A stretch of DNA of 52,281 nt from Scatosoma sp045594025 (lineage in GTDB: Bacteria > Bacillota > Clostridia > Christensenellales > Borkfalkiaceae): the NCBI GenBank assembly GCA_045594025.1, contig JAZNXS010000048.1, positions 1 to 52,281 on the forward strand. The letters run 5' to 3'. Under the pieces are notes generated by a model. The model had not been told where the DNA came from, made no database searches, and saw nothing but the letters and a program-made list of their open reading frames with translations. Made by a program: the position numbers and the translations under genes. Of the stretch, positions 42,747-51,376 are shown one piece after another. Within the stretch, counting starts at the first letter, position 1. Every line of letters begins with the position of its first letter.

Positions 42747-43292
42747 ATGAGGATAATCGGCGGAAAATACAGAAGCAGGGTGTTGGCGGAATTTATGGGC
42801 GAAAACGTTCGTCCTACGTCGGATAGAGCCCGTGAGGCGCTGTTTAATATTCTTTCTTTAAAGCTGTATGGGGCGAGGGTGTTAGACTTGTTTGCAGGCA
42901 GCGGCGCATTGGGGATAGAAAGTCTTTCCCGAGGTGCGAAGGAAGCGGTATTCAATGATTGCTCAAAGGACAGCGTTGCGATTATCAAAAAGAATTTAAA
43001 TACGTTGAAAATTACGGTAGGCGGCGAGGAAGCAAAGGTAATGCAAGCGGATTACTTGGCTTGTCTTTCGCAGGTGAGAGGGCAATTCGATTTGATTTTT
43101 ATAGACCCTCCGTACCGTTTTGATTACGGCAAAAAGGCATTGGAAATAATTGCGCAAAAAGGGCTATTGACGGAAAACGGCATAGCCGTTTACGAACGGG
43201 ACGTTCCGTTCGAAGGCGAAATTGCAGGGTTGGAAAAATACGACGAAAGAAAGTACGGAAAAGCGTATTTGACCTTTTTCAGGAAAGGATAA
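42747..43292 (+). CDS. rsmD: 16S rRNA (guanine-966-N2) methyltransferase
   Basis: The 181-aa protein begins MRIIGGKYRSRVLAEF and has VRPTSDRAREALFNIL, the SAM-binding VLDLFAGSGALGIESLSRGA and the catalytic DPPY, which together define RsmD. rsmD-coaD (5 nt apart) is a very widespread bacterial pair. Confidence 0.97.
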   Translation: MRIIGGKYRSRVLAEFMGENVRPTSDRAREALFNILSLKLYGARVLDLFAGSGALGIESLSRGAKEAVFNDCSKDSVAIIKKNLNTLKITVGGEEAKVMQADYLACLSQVRGQFDLIFIDPPYRFDYGKKALEIIAQKGLLTENGIAVYERDVPFEGEIAGLEKYDERKYGKAYLTFFRKG

Positions 43293-43296
43293 GATT

Positions 43297-43782
43297 ATGG
43301 AAAAGACGATTAAAAAATGCGTATTTGCAGGCACGTTCGATCCGCCGACGCTGGGGCATAAGGCATTGATTGAAGAAAGCTTGAAATTATTTGACGAAGT
43401 GGTGGTTGCGATCATGGTCAATCCGGCCAAAACACCCTGCTTTACCCTTTCCGAACGGGAGGAAATGTTAAAGCTTATGTTCGGCAAGGAAAAGAGAGTG
43501 CGCATTACGGCGACGGAAAGCACTGTCGCGGAGCTTCTCGCAAGGGAGAATACCAAGTTTTACGTGCGCGGTATCCGTAATTCCATCGACCTCGATTATG
43601 AAAATGCGAATTTTTATGCGAGTAAAAAGTTGGATTCTGAAATTACGGCGGTGTATCTGCCTTGTCCGCAGGAATTGTTGCACGTGAGTTCGTCCATTGT
43701 GCGCAACAGCTTAAAATTCAATACGCCGATCGATGAATACGTAACAAGTGAAGTGAAAGAATATATTGAGAAAAGAAACTAA
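43297..43782 (+). CDS. coaD: Phosphopantetheine adenylyltransferase
   Basis: CoaD makes dephospho-CoA from 4'-phosphopantetheine and ATP. The 161-aa protein has the GTFDPPTLGHKALIEE nucleotide-binding motif, the YVRGIRNSIDLDYE substrate region and the LHVSSSIVRN signature of the family. It is coupled to rsmD and followed 21 nt later by DAHP synthase. Confidence 0.97.
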   Translation: MEKTIKKCVFAGTFDPPTLGHKALIEESLKLFDEVVVAIMVNPAKTPCFTLSEREEMLKLMFGKEKRVRITATESTVAELLARENTKFYVRGIRNSIDLDYENANFYASKKLDSEITAVYLPCPQELLHVSSSIVRNSLKFNTPIDEYVTSEVKEYIEKRN

Positions 43783-43803
43783 CGAAAGAGAGGATTTTGC
43801 GTT

Positions 43804-44826
43804 ATGTTAGAAAAGCAGAATTTTGTACCGGAGCCTGAGGAATTTATTGCGGAAAAACCGCTTACGCCTGCTTTACAGGCTATTAAAAAAGAGCGTGATG
43901 AAGAAGTTCGTAACGTCATTACGGGGAAAAGCGACAAGATGTTGCTCGTAGTAGGCCCTTGCTCCGCACATGAGCCTGCTCCTACGCTTGAATATATTTC
44001 GCGTTTGGGCAAGCTCAATGAAAGGGTGAAGGATAAGCTGGTAATCGTACCCAGAATTTATACGAATAAGCCCCGTACGAAGGGGGTAGGGTACAAGGGA
44101 ATGTTCCTACAGCCCGATCCTGAGGGTATGGCAGATATCGTGCGTGGGATACGCAGCATTCGAGCTCTCCATCTTGCGGCGATGAACGAATCGGGACTGA
44201 CGGCGGCAGATGAAATGTTGTATCCGGAAAATACGCCGTACGTAGAGGATTTGCTTTCTTACCACGCTGTGGGCGCAAGAAGCGTAGAGGATCAGCTCCA
44301 CCGTCAGGTGGCAAGCGGTATCGACGCGCCCGTGGGTATGAAAAATCCGATGAGTGGGAATATTTTGGCGCTTATCAATTCCATTTTTGCGGCGCAGAGT
44401 CCTCAGGTATTTAAATATAGAAATTATCAAGTCAGTTCGGATGGGAATCCCTACGCACATGCGATTTTACGCGGCGGCGTGGACGGTTCGGGGGCGGACG
44501 TGCCGAATTTTCATTATGAAACGGTCATGCAGCTCGCCGAGATGTATAAAGGCAGTAAATTGCAAAATCCTGCTATTGTTATCGATTGCAACCATTCTAA
44601 TTCGGGAAAGAAGTTTAAGCAGCAGATTCGTATTGCAAACGAAGTGATGCAAAATCGCCGTTTCGATGATGAGTTTAAGAAAATTGTCAAAGGGTTCATG
44701 ATAGAAAGTTTCTTGGTGGAAGGCAATCAAGCGCATGACGAAGTGTTTGGAAAATCGATTACCGATCCTTGCCTGGGTTGGGAGGATACCGAACGCCTTT
44801 TGATGGATATTGCCGAGCAAATCTAA
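43804..44826 (+). CDS. aroG: 3-deoxy-7-phosphoheptulonate synthase, class I (AroG type)
   Basis: This enzyme condenses PEP and erythrose-4-phosphate to DAHP, the first step of the aromatic pathway. The 340-aa protein is the class I-alpha type usually found in Gram-negatives: VVGPCSAHEPAPTLEY, PRIYTNKPRTKGVGYKG, GAVGARSVEDQ-type region (here YHAVGARSVEDQLHR), and DCNHSNSGKKFKQQ. No chorismate-mutase or ACT domain is fused. It feeds aroB at 13.9 kb. It precedes pheA by 24 nt, so the entry and the phenylalanine-specific step are co-transcribed. Confidence 0.93.
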   Translation: MLEKQNFVPEPEEFIAEKPLTPALQAIKKERDEEVRNVITGKSDKMLLVVGPCSAHEPAPTLEYISRLGKLNERVKDKLVIVPRIYTNKPRTKGVGYKGMFLQPDPEGMADIVRGIRSIRALHLAAMNESGLTAADEMLYPENTPYVEDLLSYHAVGARSVEDQLHRQVASGIDAPVGMKNPMSGNILALINSIFAAQSPQVFKYRNYQVSSDGNPYAHAILRGGVDGSGADVPNFHYETVMQLAEMYKGSKLQNPAIVIDCNHSNSGKKFKQQIRIANEVMQNRRFDDEFKKIVKGFMIESFLVEGNQAHDEVFGKSITDPCLGWEDTERLLMDIAEQI

Positions 44827-44850
44827 GGTTAATAAGAAAAAGAGGGTATT

Positions 44851-45705
44851 ATGAAAATTGCATTTTTAGGGCCGGAGGGAAGCTATTCCCACCTTGCCGC
44901 AAAGGTGTTTTTACAAACGGAATCCACGGGCACAAAGAAGCTTAACGATTGGGATGAATGTATTCCTTTTAGAAATTTCCCGGAGGTTTTGGCGGCGGTA
45001 CAAAACGGTAGAGTGGACGCGGCGGCGGTGCCCATCGAAAACAGCTTACAGGGCGGCGTGTCGCAGAACTTGGATTTATTACAAGACGAAGAGGACTTGT
45101 ATGCCGTAAAAGAATACGTGCTTCGTATCGAACACCGTTTAATATATAAGGAAGGAATGAAACTTTCCGAAATCGGTAGGGTATATTCCCACCGCCAGGC
45201 GTTGGATCAATGCGCAAAATATCTCGATCGTGAAATGCCATTTGCCTCTTTGCGTGAAACGGAATCCACCGCATTCGGGCTTACGAAAGCGATGGAGGAC
45301 GATTCGGGAAAAAGCGCCGCGATTGCAGGCTCGCACGCCGTTCGTTTGCGTAGTGGGTTTGTGATCGGTGAGGAATGTATCTCCGACGAGAAAAATAACT
45401 TCACCCATTTCCTTTTGGTTAAAAAAGGTAAAAACTGTCTGCCTGCGCACAGCGAAAGAGTTTTTTTCTCTGCGGTTTGTCCGCATAGAAAGGGTAGCCT
45501 TTTAGAATTATTGCAAATTATTGCGCAGTATAATATCAACATGACAAAAATCGAAAGCCGCCCCGTGAAAAACAGGCCCGGCGATTTCCGTTTCTTCATT
45601 GAAGCAGATTGCGACATCGGTACAAGCGACGTGCAGGATATGCTGGCGGCTATCCGCGACAATACATTAGAATGTAAGCTGCTCGGCGCGTATAATCGAG
45701 GTTGA
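44851..45705 (+). CDS. pheA: Prephenate dehydratase
   Basis: PheA converts prephenate to phenylpyruvate. The 284-aa protein has the dehydratase domain (FLGPEGSYSHLAAKVF, AAAVPIENSLQGGV) and a C-terminal ACT domain with the phenylalanine-binding TKIESRPVKNRPGDFRFFIE. The usual TRF motif of the active site is THF here (residues 185-187): the arginine is replaced by histidine. Activity is still likely but should be tested. There is no fused chorismate mutase. Confidence 0.94.
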   Translation: MKIAFLGPEGSYSHLAAKVFLQTESTGTKKLNDWDECIPFRNFPEVLAAVQNGRVDAAAVPIENSLQGGVSQNLDLLQDEEDLYAVKEYVLRIEHRLIYKEGMKLSEIGRVYSHRQALDQCAKYLDREMPFASLRETESTAFGLTKAMEDDSGKSAAIAGSHAVRLRSGFVIGEECISDEKNNFTHFLLVKKGKNCLPAHSERVFFSAVCPHRKGSLLELLQIIAQYNINMTKIESRPVKNRPGDFRFFIEADCDIGTSDVQDMLAAIRDNTLECKLLGAYNRG

Positions 45706-45723
45706 TAAATAGCACTTACATAG

Positions 45724-45740
45724 TAAACGGCTAACGTTTA
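45724..45740 (+). promoter_or_regulatory. Hairpin just upstream of the patatin ribosome-binding site
   Basis: TAAACG-GCTAA-CGTTTA lies directly before AGGAGG of the next gene. It may be only a local stem, or a weak control element. Confidence 0.3.
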
Positions 45741-45752
45741 GGAGGTAAAAAC

Positions 45753-46532
45753 ATGAAAAAGCTGGGATTGGCTTTGGGCGCAGGCGGTAGCCGCGGCGTC
45801 GCTCACATCGGGTTTTTACAAGCATTGGAAGAAGCGGGGATAAAACCCGATTATATTGTCGGCTGCTCCATGGGGGCGGTAGTAGGCGGCGCTTACGCTG
45901 CGGGGATTTCTATAGAGACCATGAAAGAGGCGGTGTTTAATCTTCGCCTATTGGATTTAATCTCGCCTGCGAAGCAACGAGGCGGCGTATTCGGTACGCA
46001 AAAAATGCGCAATTTGATTGCAAAGTATATTGGCGGAATTTCATTTGAGGATTTAAAAATTCCCTTCCACTCAATTGCGGTAGATATGCTCACGCAAAAG
46101 GTGGTGGAGTTTGATAAAGGGAATCTTGTGGACGGCATTGTAGCCTCTGCATCTATTCCTGCTGTGTTCCATCCGCTTGTCAAAGATGACATGCGCTTGA
46201 TTGATGGCGGCGTGCTTGAACGCGTACCTGCTATGCGTGTTAAAGAGATGGGGGCGGACGTTGTCGTGGCTGTGGATGTGTTGGGATGGCGCGAGGCGAA
46301 TGAAAAAATATCGGGTACTTTGGAAGTTTTACTGGAGACCTTCGATATTATGGATAATTATCGTACGAAAACCTATCACAAATCGCATAAGAAACAAATT
46401 GATTTTTGGTTAGAGCCAGAGCTTGGCGATATGAGTCAATACGCTTTAAAAGAGATTAAGTTTGCTTATGGAAAGGGATACGAATTGGGGCAAAAATATG
46501 CGCCTCAAATTAAAGAGAGCTTGAAATCATGA
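45753..46532 (+). CDS. Patatin-like phospholipase family protein
   Basis: A 259-aa protein of the RssA/YlbK type. Catalytic parts: the oxyanion loop LGAGGSRGVAHIGFL, the nucleophile serine in GCSMGAVVGG and the aspartate in LIDGGVLE. It is expected to be a serine hydrolase on lipids; the substrate is unknown. It overlaps rarA by 4 nt and is translated from a strong GGAGG. Confidence 0.9.
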   Translation: MKKLGLALGAGGSRGVAHIGFLQALEEAGIKPDYIVGCSMGAVVGGAYAAGISIETMKEAVFNLRLLDLISPAKQRGGVFGTQKMRNLIAKYIGGISFEDLKIPFHSIAVDMLTQKVVEFDKGNLVDGIVASASIPAVFHPLVKDDMRLIDGGVLERVPAMRVKEMGADVVVAVDVLGWREANEKISGTLEVLLETFDIMDNYRTKTYHKSHKKQIDFWLEPELGDMSQYALKEIKFAYGKGYELGQKYAPQIKESLKS

Positions 46533-47830
46533 TGGATTTATTTGATTTTAACAACAATGAAGAGGTTGCGAAACCGCTTGCAGAACGCATGCGTGCAAAT
46601 TCGCTGGAAGAGTTCATCGGGCAAAAGCATATTGTAGCGGAGGGCTCGTTGCTTCGTCGCGCTATTGCGACGGATCGGCTTGGTAGCTGTATCTTCTGGG
46701 GGCCTCCCGGCTGCGGTAAAACGACTTTGGCAAACATTATAGCTCTTCGTACTAACGGCGAGTTTATTAAGCTGAACGCTGTTAACGCAGGGGTTGCGGA
46801 CGTAAAAAAGGCGGTGGAACAGGCAAGGGATAACTTGAAAATGTACGGCAAGCGTACGTATCTGCTTCTTGACGAATGTCACCGTTTCAATAAGACGCAA
46901 AGTGATTCGCTGTTGCCTGCTATCGAACAGGGCACGATTATCTTTATCGGGTCAACGACGGAAAATCCGTACGCTTCGATGACGCCGGCTATCGTTTCCA
47001 GATGCCGCGTGTTCGAGTTTAAGCATTTGACGGACGAGGATATTATCGGCGCCTTGAAAAATGCGCTAAAAAATAGACATAAAGGGTTGGGAAAACAGGG
47101 TATTACTGCGGACGAAGACGCAATCGAGCATATTGCCCGTATGGCAGGCGGTGATTTGCGTTCGGCGTATAATGCTTTAGAGCTTGCGGCGCTGACAACG
47201 ACGCCCGATTCGGACGGCAACGTCCGCATTACGCTCCAAGATGCGGAGCAGTCCATTCAGCGTAAAGCGCTTTCCTATAACCAGGATTCCTATTACGATT
47301 TTCTTTCCGCGTTTTGTAAATCGTTAAGAGGTAGCGATGCGAATGCCGCTTTGTATTATGCCATGCGCTTAATTGAGGGCGGTTGCGATCCGATGATGGT
47401 AGCGCGGCGATTGGTTGTGCATTCCGCGGAGGACGTGGGAATGGCGGATCCCAGAGCGTTGCAGATTGCGACGTCGGCATTGTATGCGTTGGAGAGAATC
47501 GGTTATCCCGAAGCGATGATTCCGCTTTCCGAGGCGATTATCTACGTTTGCGAAGCGGAGAAGAGCAACACAGTGGTGAATGCGATGCACGCGGCGCAGG
47601 ACGATGCGCGAAAGGTGCGTGATGATAGTATTCCACCCTACTTAAAGGACAATAGCTTTGGCGGCGCAGAGGATAAAGCCAACAGCCGCGCGTATAAATA
47701 TCCGCATGCTTACGGTGGGTACGTGGAACAGCAGTATTTGCCTGATTCGTTAAAGGATAGGATATACTATCAGCCAAGTGATCACGGCTATGAAAAAGAA
47801 GTAAAAGAGTTGCGTAAAAAAAGGGTATGA
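46529..47830 (+). CDS. rarA: Replication-associated recombination protein RarA (MgsA)
   Basis: RarA is a clamp-loader-like AAA+ ATPase that acts at stalled forks. The 433-aa protein has PLAERMRANSLEEFIGQKH, Walker A FWGPPGCGKTTLANII, Walker B LLLDECHRFN, and the C-terminal MgsA domain (VRDDSIPPYLKDNSFGG, YKYPHAYGGYVEQQYLPD). The start overlaps the patatin gene stop. Confidence 0.96.
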   Translation: MMDLFDFNNNEEVAKPLAERMRANSLEEFIGQKHIVAEGSLLRRAIATDRLGSCIFWGPPGCGKTTLANIIALRTNGEFIKLNAVNAGVADVKKAVEQARDNLKMYGKRTYLLLDECHRFNKTQSDSLLPAIEQGTIIFIGSTTENPYASMTPAIVSRCRVFEFKHLTDEDIIGALKNALKNRHKGLGKQGITADEDAIEHIARMAGGDLRSAYNALELAALTTTPDSDGNVRITLQDAEQSIQRKALSYNQDSYYDFLSAFCKSLRGSDANAALYYAMRLIEGGCDPMMVARRLVVHSAEDVGMADPRALQIATSALYALERIGYPEAMIPLSEAIIYVCEAEKSNTVVNAMHAAQDDARKVRDDSIPPYLKDNSFGGAEDKANSRAYKYPHAYGGYVEQQYLPDSLKDRIYYQPSDHGYEKEVKELRKKRV

Positions 47831-47884
47831 AATCGTAAACGGGTATACCGTGTATGCGTTGAAATACGAAAACGGAGAAGAATT

Positions 47885-48364
47885 ATGAAGTGTTTATACT
47901 GTAATTGCACGGATAGCAAGGTGGTAGACTCTCGCGCGGCGGACGATGATAAGGCGATCCGCAGAAGAAGAGAATGTACGGGCTGCGGCAGACGTTTTAC
48001 AACCTATGAAACGATAGAAGTAACGCCTGTGCTCGTTGTAAAGAACAACGGAACACGTCAATCGTTTAATGCGGAAAAAATTCGCAACGGGATTATTAAG
48101 TCCTGTGAAAAACGTCCCGTAACCATGCAGACGATCGACGATATGGTCGCGGATATTTCCAAACAAGTGTATAATAGCATGGAAAGTGAAATTACGACCA
48201 AGGAAATCGGGGAAATGGTTATGGAACGCCTGAAAAAGGTGGATGAAATTTCCTACGTTCGCTACGCTTCGGTGTACCGTTCGTTTAAAGATCTTTCCTC
48301 GTTTATGTCGGAACTCAAGCAAATGATGAAAGCAGATAAGGAAGCAAAGAAAAAATCGGAATAA
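47885..48364 (+). CDS. nrdR: Transcriptional repressor NrdR
   Basis: NrdR senses ATP/dATP and represses ribonucleotide reductase genes. The 159-aa protein has the zinc ribbon MKCLYCNCTDSKVVDSR ... CTGCGRRFTTYE and the ATP-cone domain (VVKNNGTRQSFNAEKIRNGI). No NrdR-box pair was seen in this window. Confidence 0.97.
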   Translation: MKCLYCNCTDSKVVDSRAADDDKAIRRRRECTGCGRRFTTYETIEVTPVLVVKNNGTRQSFNAEKIRNGIIKSCEKRPVTMQTIDDMVADISKQVYNSMESEITTKEIGEMVMERLKKVDEISYVRYASVYRSFKDLSSFMSELKQMMKADKEAKKKSE

Positions 48365-48407
48365 TCGGCGGCGAATATACTTCGCAATACGGCGTTGCTC
48401 TACGTGT

Positions 48408-48430
48408 TCGCCGACTCGGCGAGCTTTTTA
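48408..48430 (+). terminator. Probable terminator between nrdR and ispG
   Basis: TCGCCGA / TCGGCGA with almost no loop and GCTTTTT after it. Alternative pairing with the upstream TCGGCGGCGAA is possible. Confidence 0.45.
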
Positions 48431-48452
48431 ACTACATTTATGGGAGATTACC

Positions 48453-49511
48453 ATGCATAATCAACATACGAAGCTCCTTTCCGTCGGGAACGTAAAGCTT
48501 GGCGGCGGTTCGGGGGTAAAAATTCAATCCATGACCACGACGAAGACAGCGGACGTCGAAAAGACGGTTTCTCAGATTCTCGCTTTAGAAAGCGCGGGCT
48601 GTGAAATTATCCGTGTGGCGGTTGCGGATGAAGCGGATGCGACGGCGATTCGTGCGGTGAAGGATAAAATCCATATTCCGCTTGTTGCGGATATTCATTT
48701 CTCGCCCAAGCTTGCGGTGATGGCGATGGAAAGCGGTGCGGACAAGGTACGCATTAACCCCGGAAATATCGGCGGCGAAGCGGAGATTAAGTACGTCGCG
48801 GATTGTGTAAAAGCGCATAAAATTCCCGTGAGAGTGGGTTCGAATACAGGTAGTATTGAGAAGAGTTTTTTGCAAAAGTATGGCAAAAGCGCAGAGGCTT
48901 TGGTGCAAAGCGCTTTATTAAACGTATCGATTTTAGAAAAATTCGGGGTGAATGATATTGTGATTTCCGTGAAGGCTTCCGACGTAAAATTGACGGTGGA
49001 CGCGTACACGGTACTGGCAAACCGTACTTCTTACCCCTTGCATTTGGGGGTTACGGAAGCAGGGACGACGGAAGCAGGTATTGTAAAAAGCGCGGTGGGC
49101 ATCGGGAGCCTATTGTTGAACGGAATCGGGGATACCATTCGCGTGTCGCTGACGGACGATCCCGTTAAAGAGGTGTATGCGGCGAAGAATATTTTGCGCG
49201 CATGCGGCTTGGATGAAGCGTTTGCGGAAGTGGTTGCTTGTCCTACTTGCGGTAGGTGCGAATGGGAGAGTATGTCTCTTGCAGAAAAGGTGACGGAGTT
49301 TGTCCGTCCGTATAAGAAAAAGATAAAAATTGCGGTGATGGGTTGTGTTGTCAACGGCCCCGGAGAGGCGAAAGACGCCGATCTTGGTATCGCAGGCGGA
49401 AAGGGCTCTTGTCTCATTTTTAAAAAGGGCGAGCCGTATAAAAAGGTAGCCGCAGAGCTTGCGGAAGAAGAATTTTTTAAGGAAATCAAGGTGTTGTTAG
49501 ATGGCGAATAA
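48453..49511 (+). CDS. ispG: 4-hydroxy-3-methylbut-2-enyl diphosphate synthase
   Basis: IspG makes HMBPP in the non-mevalonate isoprenoid pathway using a [4Fe-4S] cluster. The 352-aa protein has SVGNVKLGGGSGVKIQSMT, PLVADIHFSPKLA, RINPGNIG and the cluster cysteines in VACPTCGRCEWE and MGCVVNGPGEA. It lacks the extra domain of plant/Chlamydia forms. It overlaps the PolC-like gene by 11 nt, matching the usual ispG-polC order of Clostridia. Confidence 0.97.
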   Translation: MHNQHTKLLSVGNVKLGGGSGVKIQSMTTTKTADVEKTVSQILALESAGCEIIRVAVADEADATAIRAVKDKIHIPLVADIHFSPKLAVMAMESGADKVRINPGNIGGEAEIKYVADCVKAHKIPVRVGSNTGSIEKSFLQKYGKSAEALVQSALLNVSILEKFGVNDIVISVKASDVKLTVDAYTVLANRTSYPLHLGVTEAGTTEAGIVKSAVGIGSLLLNGIGDTIRVSLTDDPVKEVYAAKNILRACGLDEAFAEVVACPTCGRCEWESMSLAEKVTEFVRPYKKKIKIAVMGCVVNGPGEAKDADLGIAGGKGSCLIFKKGEPYKKVAAELAEEEFFKEIKVLLDGE

Positions 49512-51078
49512 AACCAACGAATTTTTAACAAAGGTCCGTACCATGGACGGGTTGAAGAACGCTATTTTATGTGGGATCACCGTATGCAAAAAGGATAGCA
49601 CGGCGGAATTTTTTCTGGTGACGGACAAAACGTATACCATCCGCGAAGAGGCGGAAGCAAGGGCGATTTGCGAGGAATATTTACCCGACGGGTTTTCCGC
49701 GCGGATAAAAATTATAAAGCGTGTGCCGGAGCCTGAAACTTTACAAAAACGCATCTATGAATATATCCAAAAAACCTTTCCTGCGGCGTCGGCATTCTTG
49801 GAAGAAAAAAATATCGAAGTGGAAATGTTGACCAGCGGCGCTAACTTTCACGTAGATATTGCGGCAGGAGAACAGAACTTATTTTCTTCAGGAAAAATTT
49901 TGGACGAGGTAAGCAGGTATTTATCCAGCGTCTTTTGCGGTAGCTTTTATGGCAACGTTCGCATTGTGGAAAAGGCGGCGCGCGACTACACGTTATTAGA
50001 AGAAATTCCCGAAACGGAAGAAGAGGAATTAGCGCCCGTGGAAATTCGCCGTTTCCCGATTTGCGATTATGAAAAAATTGACGGCGTGGACGAGCTGTTA
50101 AAGACGGCGGTGTATATGGCAGACTGCCAAAACGTGGAAGGCCCTTACGCGATTTGCGGAACGGTAAACTACATTGAGGAAATCGAATATACTAAACACA
50201 ACGAAACGACGGGCGAGGACGTAAAGAAGACGAGATTTTCCGTATCGCTCACGGACGGAACCATGACGATGCGCACCACGTATTTTCCGAAAAAAGCGAC
50301 GGTGGAAAAGGTGCGCGGTATTAAAGTGGGGGATAAAATTGTGATTAGCGGCGCAAATGAGGAGTATAAAGGTATGACTTCGTTCAAGGCGTCAAAAATC
50401 AACTACGGCGCTCCGCCTGAAGGGTTCGAGCCGCAGGCAAGAAAGGGGAAACCCGTGCCTAAGGCTTACCATACCGTGCTCCCCGAACCGTACGTGGACT
50501 ACATGCAAACGGGCTTGTTTGACGATTTAAACAAGCCTGCCGATTTGAAAAATAACGTGTTCGTCGTATTCGATATTGAAACGACGGGGTTGAATAACAA
50601 TCCTGCGATGGGCAGAATGGATAAAATCATCGAGCTTGGCGCTGTGAAAATTGTGAACGGCGAGATGACGGAAAAGTTCTCCTCGTTTGTCGCTTGCAAG
50701 GATAAGCTGTCGAATGAAATCATCAATTTGACGGGGATTCACGACGAGGATTTGGTGGGCGCGCCCGAGATCGACAAAGTGCTTGCGGATTTCTATAAAT
50801 TTACGGACGGCGCATACCTGGTAGGGCATAACGTAACGTTTGACTACCGTTTCGTGCATTATTACGGCGAGCAAAACGGGTATATGTTTGATAAAAAACT
50901 GTATGATACGCTGACCTTGGCGCAGGAAGTTTTGAGAGGTAAGCTTGCGAATTACAAGCTGAATACGGTGGCGGATTATTACGGCTTCACGTTCAACCAT
51001 CACAGAGCCTTTGACGACGCATGCGTAACGGCAAAAGTATTTATCGAGCTTGTCAAAGCGAAAGGGCGTTTGGAATAA
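49501..51078 (+). CDS. PolC-like protein reduced to N-terminal, OB and DEDDh exonuclease domains
   Basis: This 525-aa protein occupies the place of polC. Residues about 1-190 resemble the PolC N-terminal domain (TLQKRIYEYIQKTFP, then a KILDEVSRYL stretch), about 200-310 form the OB-fold (ICGTVNYIEEIEY, GDKIVISGANEEYKGM), and about 353-520 carry a complete DEDDh 3'-5' exonuclease (D358/E360 in FDIETTGL, D448 in HNVTFDYRF, H501/D506 in HHRAFDDA). The PHP domain, the polymerase palm, fingers and zinc finger, which make up two thirds of a normal PolC, are absent, and a stop plus terminator follow at once. It could proofread in trans, act in repair, or be a remnant that has kept the exonuclease. 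Confidence 0.85.
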   Translation: MANKTNEFLTKVRTMDGLKNAILCGITVCKKDSTAEFFLVTDKTYTIREEAEARAICEEYLPDGFSARIKIIKRVPEPETLQKRIYEYIQKTFPAASAFLEEKNIEVEMLTSGANFHVDIAAGEQNLFSSGKILDEVSRYLSSVFCGSFYGNVRIVEKAARDYTLLEEIPETEEEELAPVEIRRFPICDYEKIDGVDELLKTAVYMADCQNVEGPYAICGTVNYIEEIEYTKHNETTGEDVKKTRFSVSLTDGTMTMRTTYFPKKATVEKVRGIKVGDKIVISGANEEYKGMTSFKASKINYGAPPEGFEPQARKGKPVPKAYHTVLPEPYVDYMQTGLFDDLNKPADLKNNVFVVFDIETTGLNNNPAMGRMDKIIELGAVKIVNGEMTEKFSSFVACKDKLSNEIINLTGIHDEDLVGAPEIDKVLADFYKFTDGAYLVGHNVTFDYRFVHYYGEQNGYMFDKKLYDTLTLAQEVLRGKLANYKLNTVADYYGFTFNHHRAFDDACVTAKVFIELVKAKGRLE

Positions 51079-51096
51079 GTAAATATAGCGAATTAT

Positions 51097-51123
51097 AAAC
51101 ACAGGCTTGCCCTGTGTTTTTTT
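51097..51123 (+). terminator. Terminator of the ispG-PolC-like operon
   Basis: CACAGG / CCTGTG stem with a short loop and seven T. Confidence 0.9.
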
Positions 51124-51137
51124 CTTGCGAAAAATTA

Positions 51138-51166
51138 TTGACATGCAGAATGAAAAGTGGTAAAAT
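51138..51166 (+). promoter_or_regulatory. Promoter of the structured RNA / lipoprotein unit
   Basis: Perfect TTGACA (51138-51143), 17-nt spacer, TAAAAT (51161-51166). Transcription would start near 51172-51174, exactly at the outer end of the RNA stem below. Confidence 0.88.
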
Positions 51167-51171
51167 AAGGT

Positions 51172-51339
51172 TGCGACATAATTTAATAAAAAAATCACTA
51201 AGGCATATACTTCTTTGGTAGAAGTGTATCTTTTTCGCATTACAAATTTTCCTTAGTGATTGTAATTAAATTGTGTCGCAGCAAAGCGAGAAGGGCATTT
51301 TTACGGGTGTCGTTTCGTTTTGCGAAGCGGCACTTTTTT
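51172..51339 (+). ncRNA. Candidate structured RNA or attenuating leader, about 168 nt
   Basis: Three nested stems are visible: an outer 16-bp stem (51172-51187 with 51265-51280, one G-U), a 10-bp stem (ATCACTAAGG 51194-51203 with CCTTAGTGAT 51251-51260), separated from it by a 7- and 4-nt internal loop, and a 9-bp inner hairpin (51205-51213 with 51221-51229) next to a 21-nt single-stranded stretch. A GC-rich 11-bp terminator hairpin (51307-51317 with 51323-51333) and T-runs close the unit. It starts at the predicted transcription start. I recognise no known family (not T-box, 6S, tmRNA or SRP by motif). It could be a small RNA or a leader controlling the next gene. Confidence 0.65.
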
Positions 51340-51346
51340 ATTTTTT
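51307..51346 (+). terminator. Terminator of the structured RNA (attenuator of the lipoprotein?)
   Basis: GTGTCGTTTCG / CGAAGCGGCAC, 11 bp with two G-U, then T-runs; the ribosome-binding site of the lipoprotein follows 20 nt later. Confidence 0.85.
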
Positions 51347-51376
51347 ATTATGTAAAATTATTTTATGGAGGTTTTT

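Noticed and set aside
51172..51280. The 51.2-kb inverted repeat as a MITE-type mobile element
   Set aside because: No target-site duplication was seen around the arms, and the promoter and terminator placement fits an RNA unit better; not excluded without genome-wide search.
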